5,899 nt of DNA from an uncultured Bacilli bacterium. Lineage in GTDB: Bacteria > Bacillota_I > Bacilli_A > RF39 > UBA660. The notes below the pieces were generated by a model. It made no database searches, was not told the origin of the DNA, and saw only the letters and a list, made by a program, of their open reading frames with translations. Shown here piece after piece: positions 5,017 to 5,899 of the stretch; position 1 is the stretch's first letter, and each line of letters starts with the position of its first letter. The translations under genes were made by a program, and so were the position numbers. The DNA lies in the NCBI GenBank assembly GCA_934098345.1, contig CAKONX010000066.1, forward strand, positions 1 to 5,899, written 5' to 3'.

Positions 5017-5883
5017 CAATGCAATCATTGATAAAATATTATTGAGTGCATGTACTCCAATATTGATAATTATATTATCTTCTTTTATATATAGGTAAGC
5101 TAAATACATACCCAAAGCAATATAAGAAATACTATTTATAGCTTCACTTATATTTAAGCTTTTTATTTTTATAATTAGATTCCCAAATTCTAAATTATAA
5201 ATAAAGCCACAAGTTATAAGTATTAAGACTATAGCTATAACAGATAATATTACTGATTTTTTATTATTCTTATTATTTATTAAGTAATTAACTATAATTC
5301 CAATAAACAATATTTCTAATATAAAGATAATATTATCTGTTACATGCATCAGTCCAAAGATAAGTCCACTTACAGTTACGAATACCCCTAAATTATTCAT
5401 AAGTTTTCTTATACCGCCTCTAAACAACACTTCTTCACTTATTGGAGCAAAGAGTGAGGCAGACAATGTTATTAATAATGGCATTGATTTTACCATTTTT
5501 TCTATTATTGCTTGATTATCAGCAGTAGTTATTTCTATATTAAATAAATTACAAATAATAGTTACTACATAAGCTGATATAAATTTTGTTATTAGCAAGA
5601 ATAGAAAGCCAATCATAATACTTTTTAAATATACACTTATTTTTCCATTACACTTGTCTTTTAATTTTTTTAAGTCATTAATTATTACATCATAATATAA
5701 TGTACTTATAAAAACAGCTACTACAAGTGATGATATAAAGTCATACACTACTAACATTTTATAGTTAGATTTTGTTATTTCAAGACCAATTATTCTTAAT
5801 ATTGCAAGTACTGGTATTGAAGTATAGAAAAATATTATAATTGCTAGTAATATTCTTAAAAGTTCTTTTTTTATTTTTTCCAT
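5002..5883 (-). CDS. CPBP-family intramembrane glutamic/metalloprotease (CAAX protease/Abi type)
   Basis: The 293-residue polytopic membrane protein carries the three signature motifs of the CPBP (CAAX protease and bacteriocin-processing) family: EEVLFR at residues 150-155 (E150, E151, R155), FGLMH at 176-180 (F176, H180), and HALNN at 278-282 (H278, N282). These form the intramembrane active site in Rce1-type proteases. Bacterial members process or confer immunity to peptides, act in signalling, or have unknown substrates; nothing nearby names one here. Hydrophobic segments are seen around 8-32, 44-64, 86-111, 134-146, 166-178, 185-201, 211-229, 251-266 and 271-292. The distance from motif two to motif three (98 residues) is longer than usual and includes an extra helix plus a polar loop. 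The start is supported by AAAGGTGA (5895-5888) four bases upstream. Its promoter is outside the window. Confidence 0.92.
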   Translation of the reverse strand: MEKIKKELLRILLAIIIFFYTSIPVLAILRIIGLEITKSNYKMLVVYDFISSLVVAVFISTLYYDVIINDLKKLKDKCNGKISVYLKSIMIGFLFLLITKFISAYVVTIICNLFNIEITTADNQAIIEKMVKSMPLLITLSASLFAPISEEVLFRGGIRKLMNNLGVFVTVSGLIFGLMHVTDNIIFILEILFIGIIVNYLINNKNNKKSVILSVIAIVLILITCGFIYNLEFGNLIIKIKSLNISEAINSISYIALGMYLAYLYIKEDNIIINIGVHALNNILSMIALLLLS

Positions 5884-5899
5884 AGATTCACCTTTATAC

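Overview
The window is very AT-rich and every supported gene lies on the minus strand. Short intergenic gaps, Shine-Dalgarno sites of the AAGGAGGTGAT type, intrinsic terminators with T-tracts, and a mix of TAA, TAG and TGA stops with tryptophan as TGG all point to a low-GC Bacillota (Bacilli/Mollicutes-like gut lineage) using the standard bacterial code. MurG and FtsQ/DivIB show that it makes peptidoglycan, so it is not a wall-less mycoplasma. The exact taxon is inference.

In transcription order, from the right end to the left: a CPBP-family membrane protease (5883-5002); a small single-pass membrane protein of unknown function (4963-4508) with its own putative promoter and a strong intrinsic terminator; a secreted or anchored glycine-rich surface protein (4437-3124) with an extended -10 promoter and a second strong terminator; then a tightly packed operon murG (3004-1925), ftsQ/divIB (1914-1186), queH (1184-591), followed after 51 bases by the start of a RhuM-family gene (539 to the window edge, truncated).

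MurG makes lipid II and FtsQ/DivIB belongs to the division complex that directs its use at the septum, so their pairing is expected. QueH, the last enzyme of queuosine tRNA modification, starts one base after the ftsQ stop and is almost certainly co-translated with it. RhuM is an accessory-type protein with no settled biochemical role and has no visible terminator separating it from queH. There is no intergenic stretch over 300 bases.

No RNA genes, CRISPR arrays, insertion sequences or attachment sites were seen. No convincing new multi-gene system was found. The most interesting item is the glycine-rich surface protein, whose C-terminal two thirds resemble the glycine-rich extracellular domain of animal ALK/LTK receptors. 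Second are the unrecognised ZipA-like-topology membrane protein with a duplicated SYE motif, and an enlarged CPBP protease.
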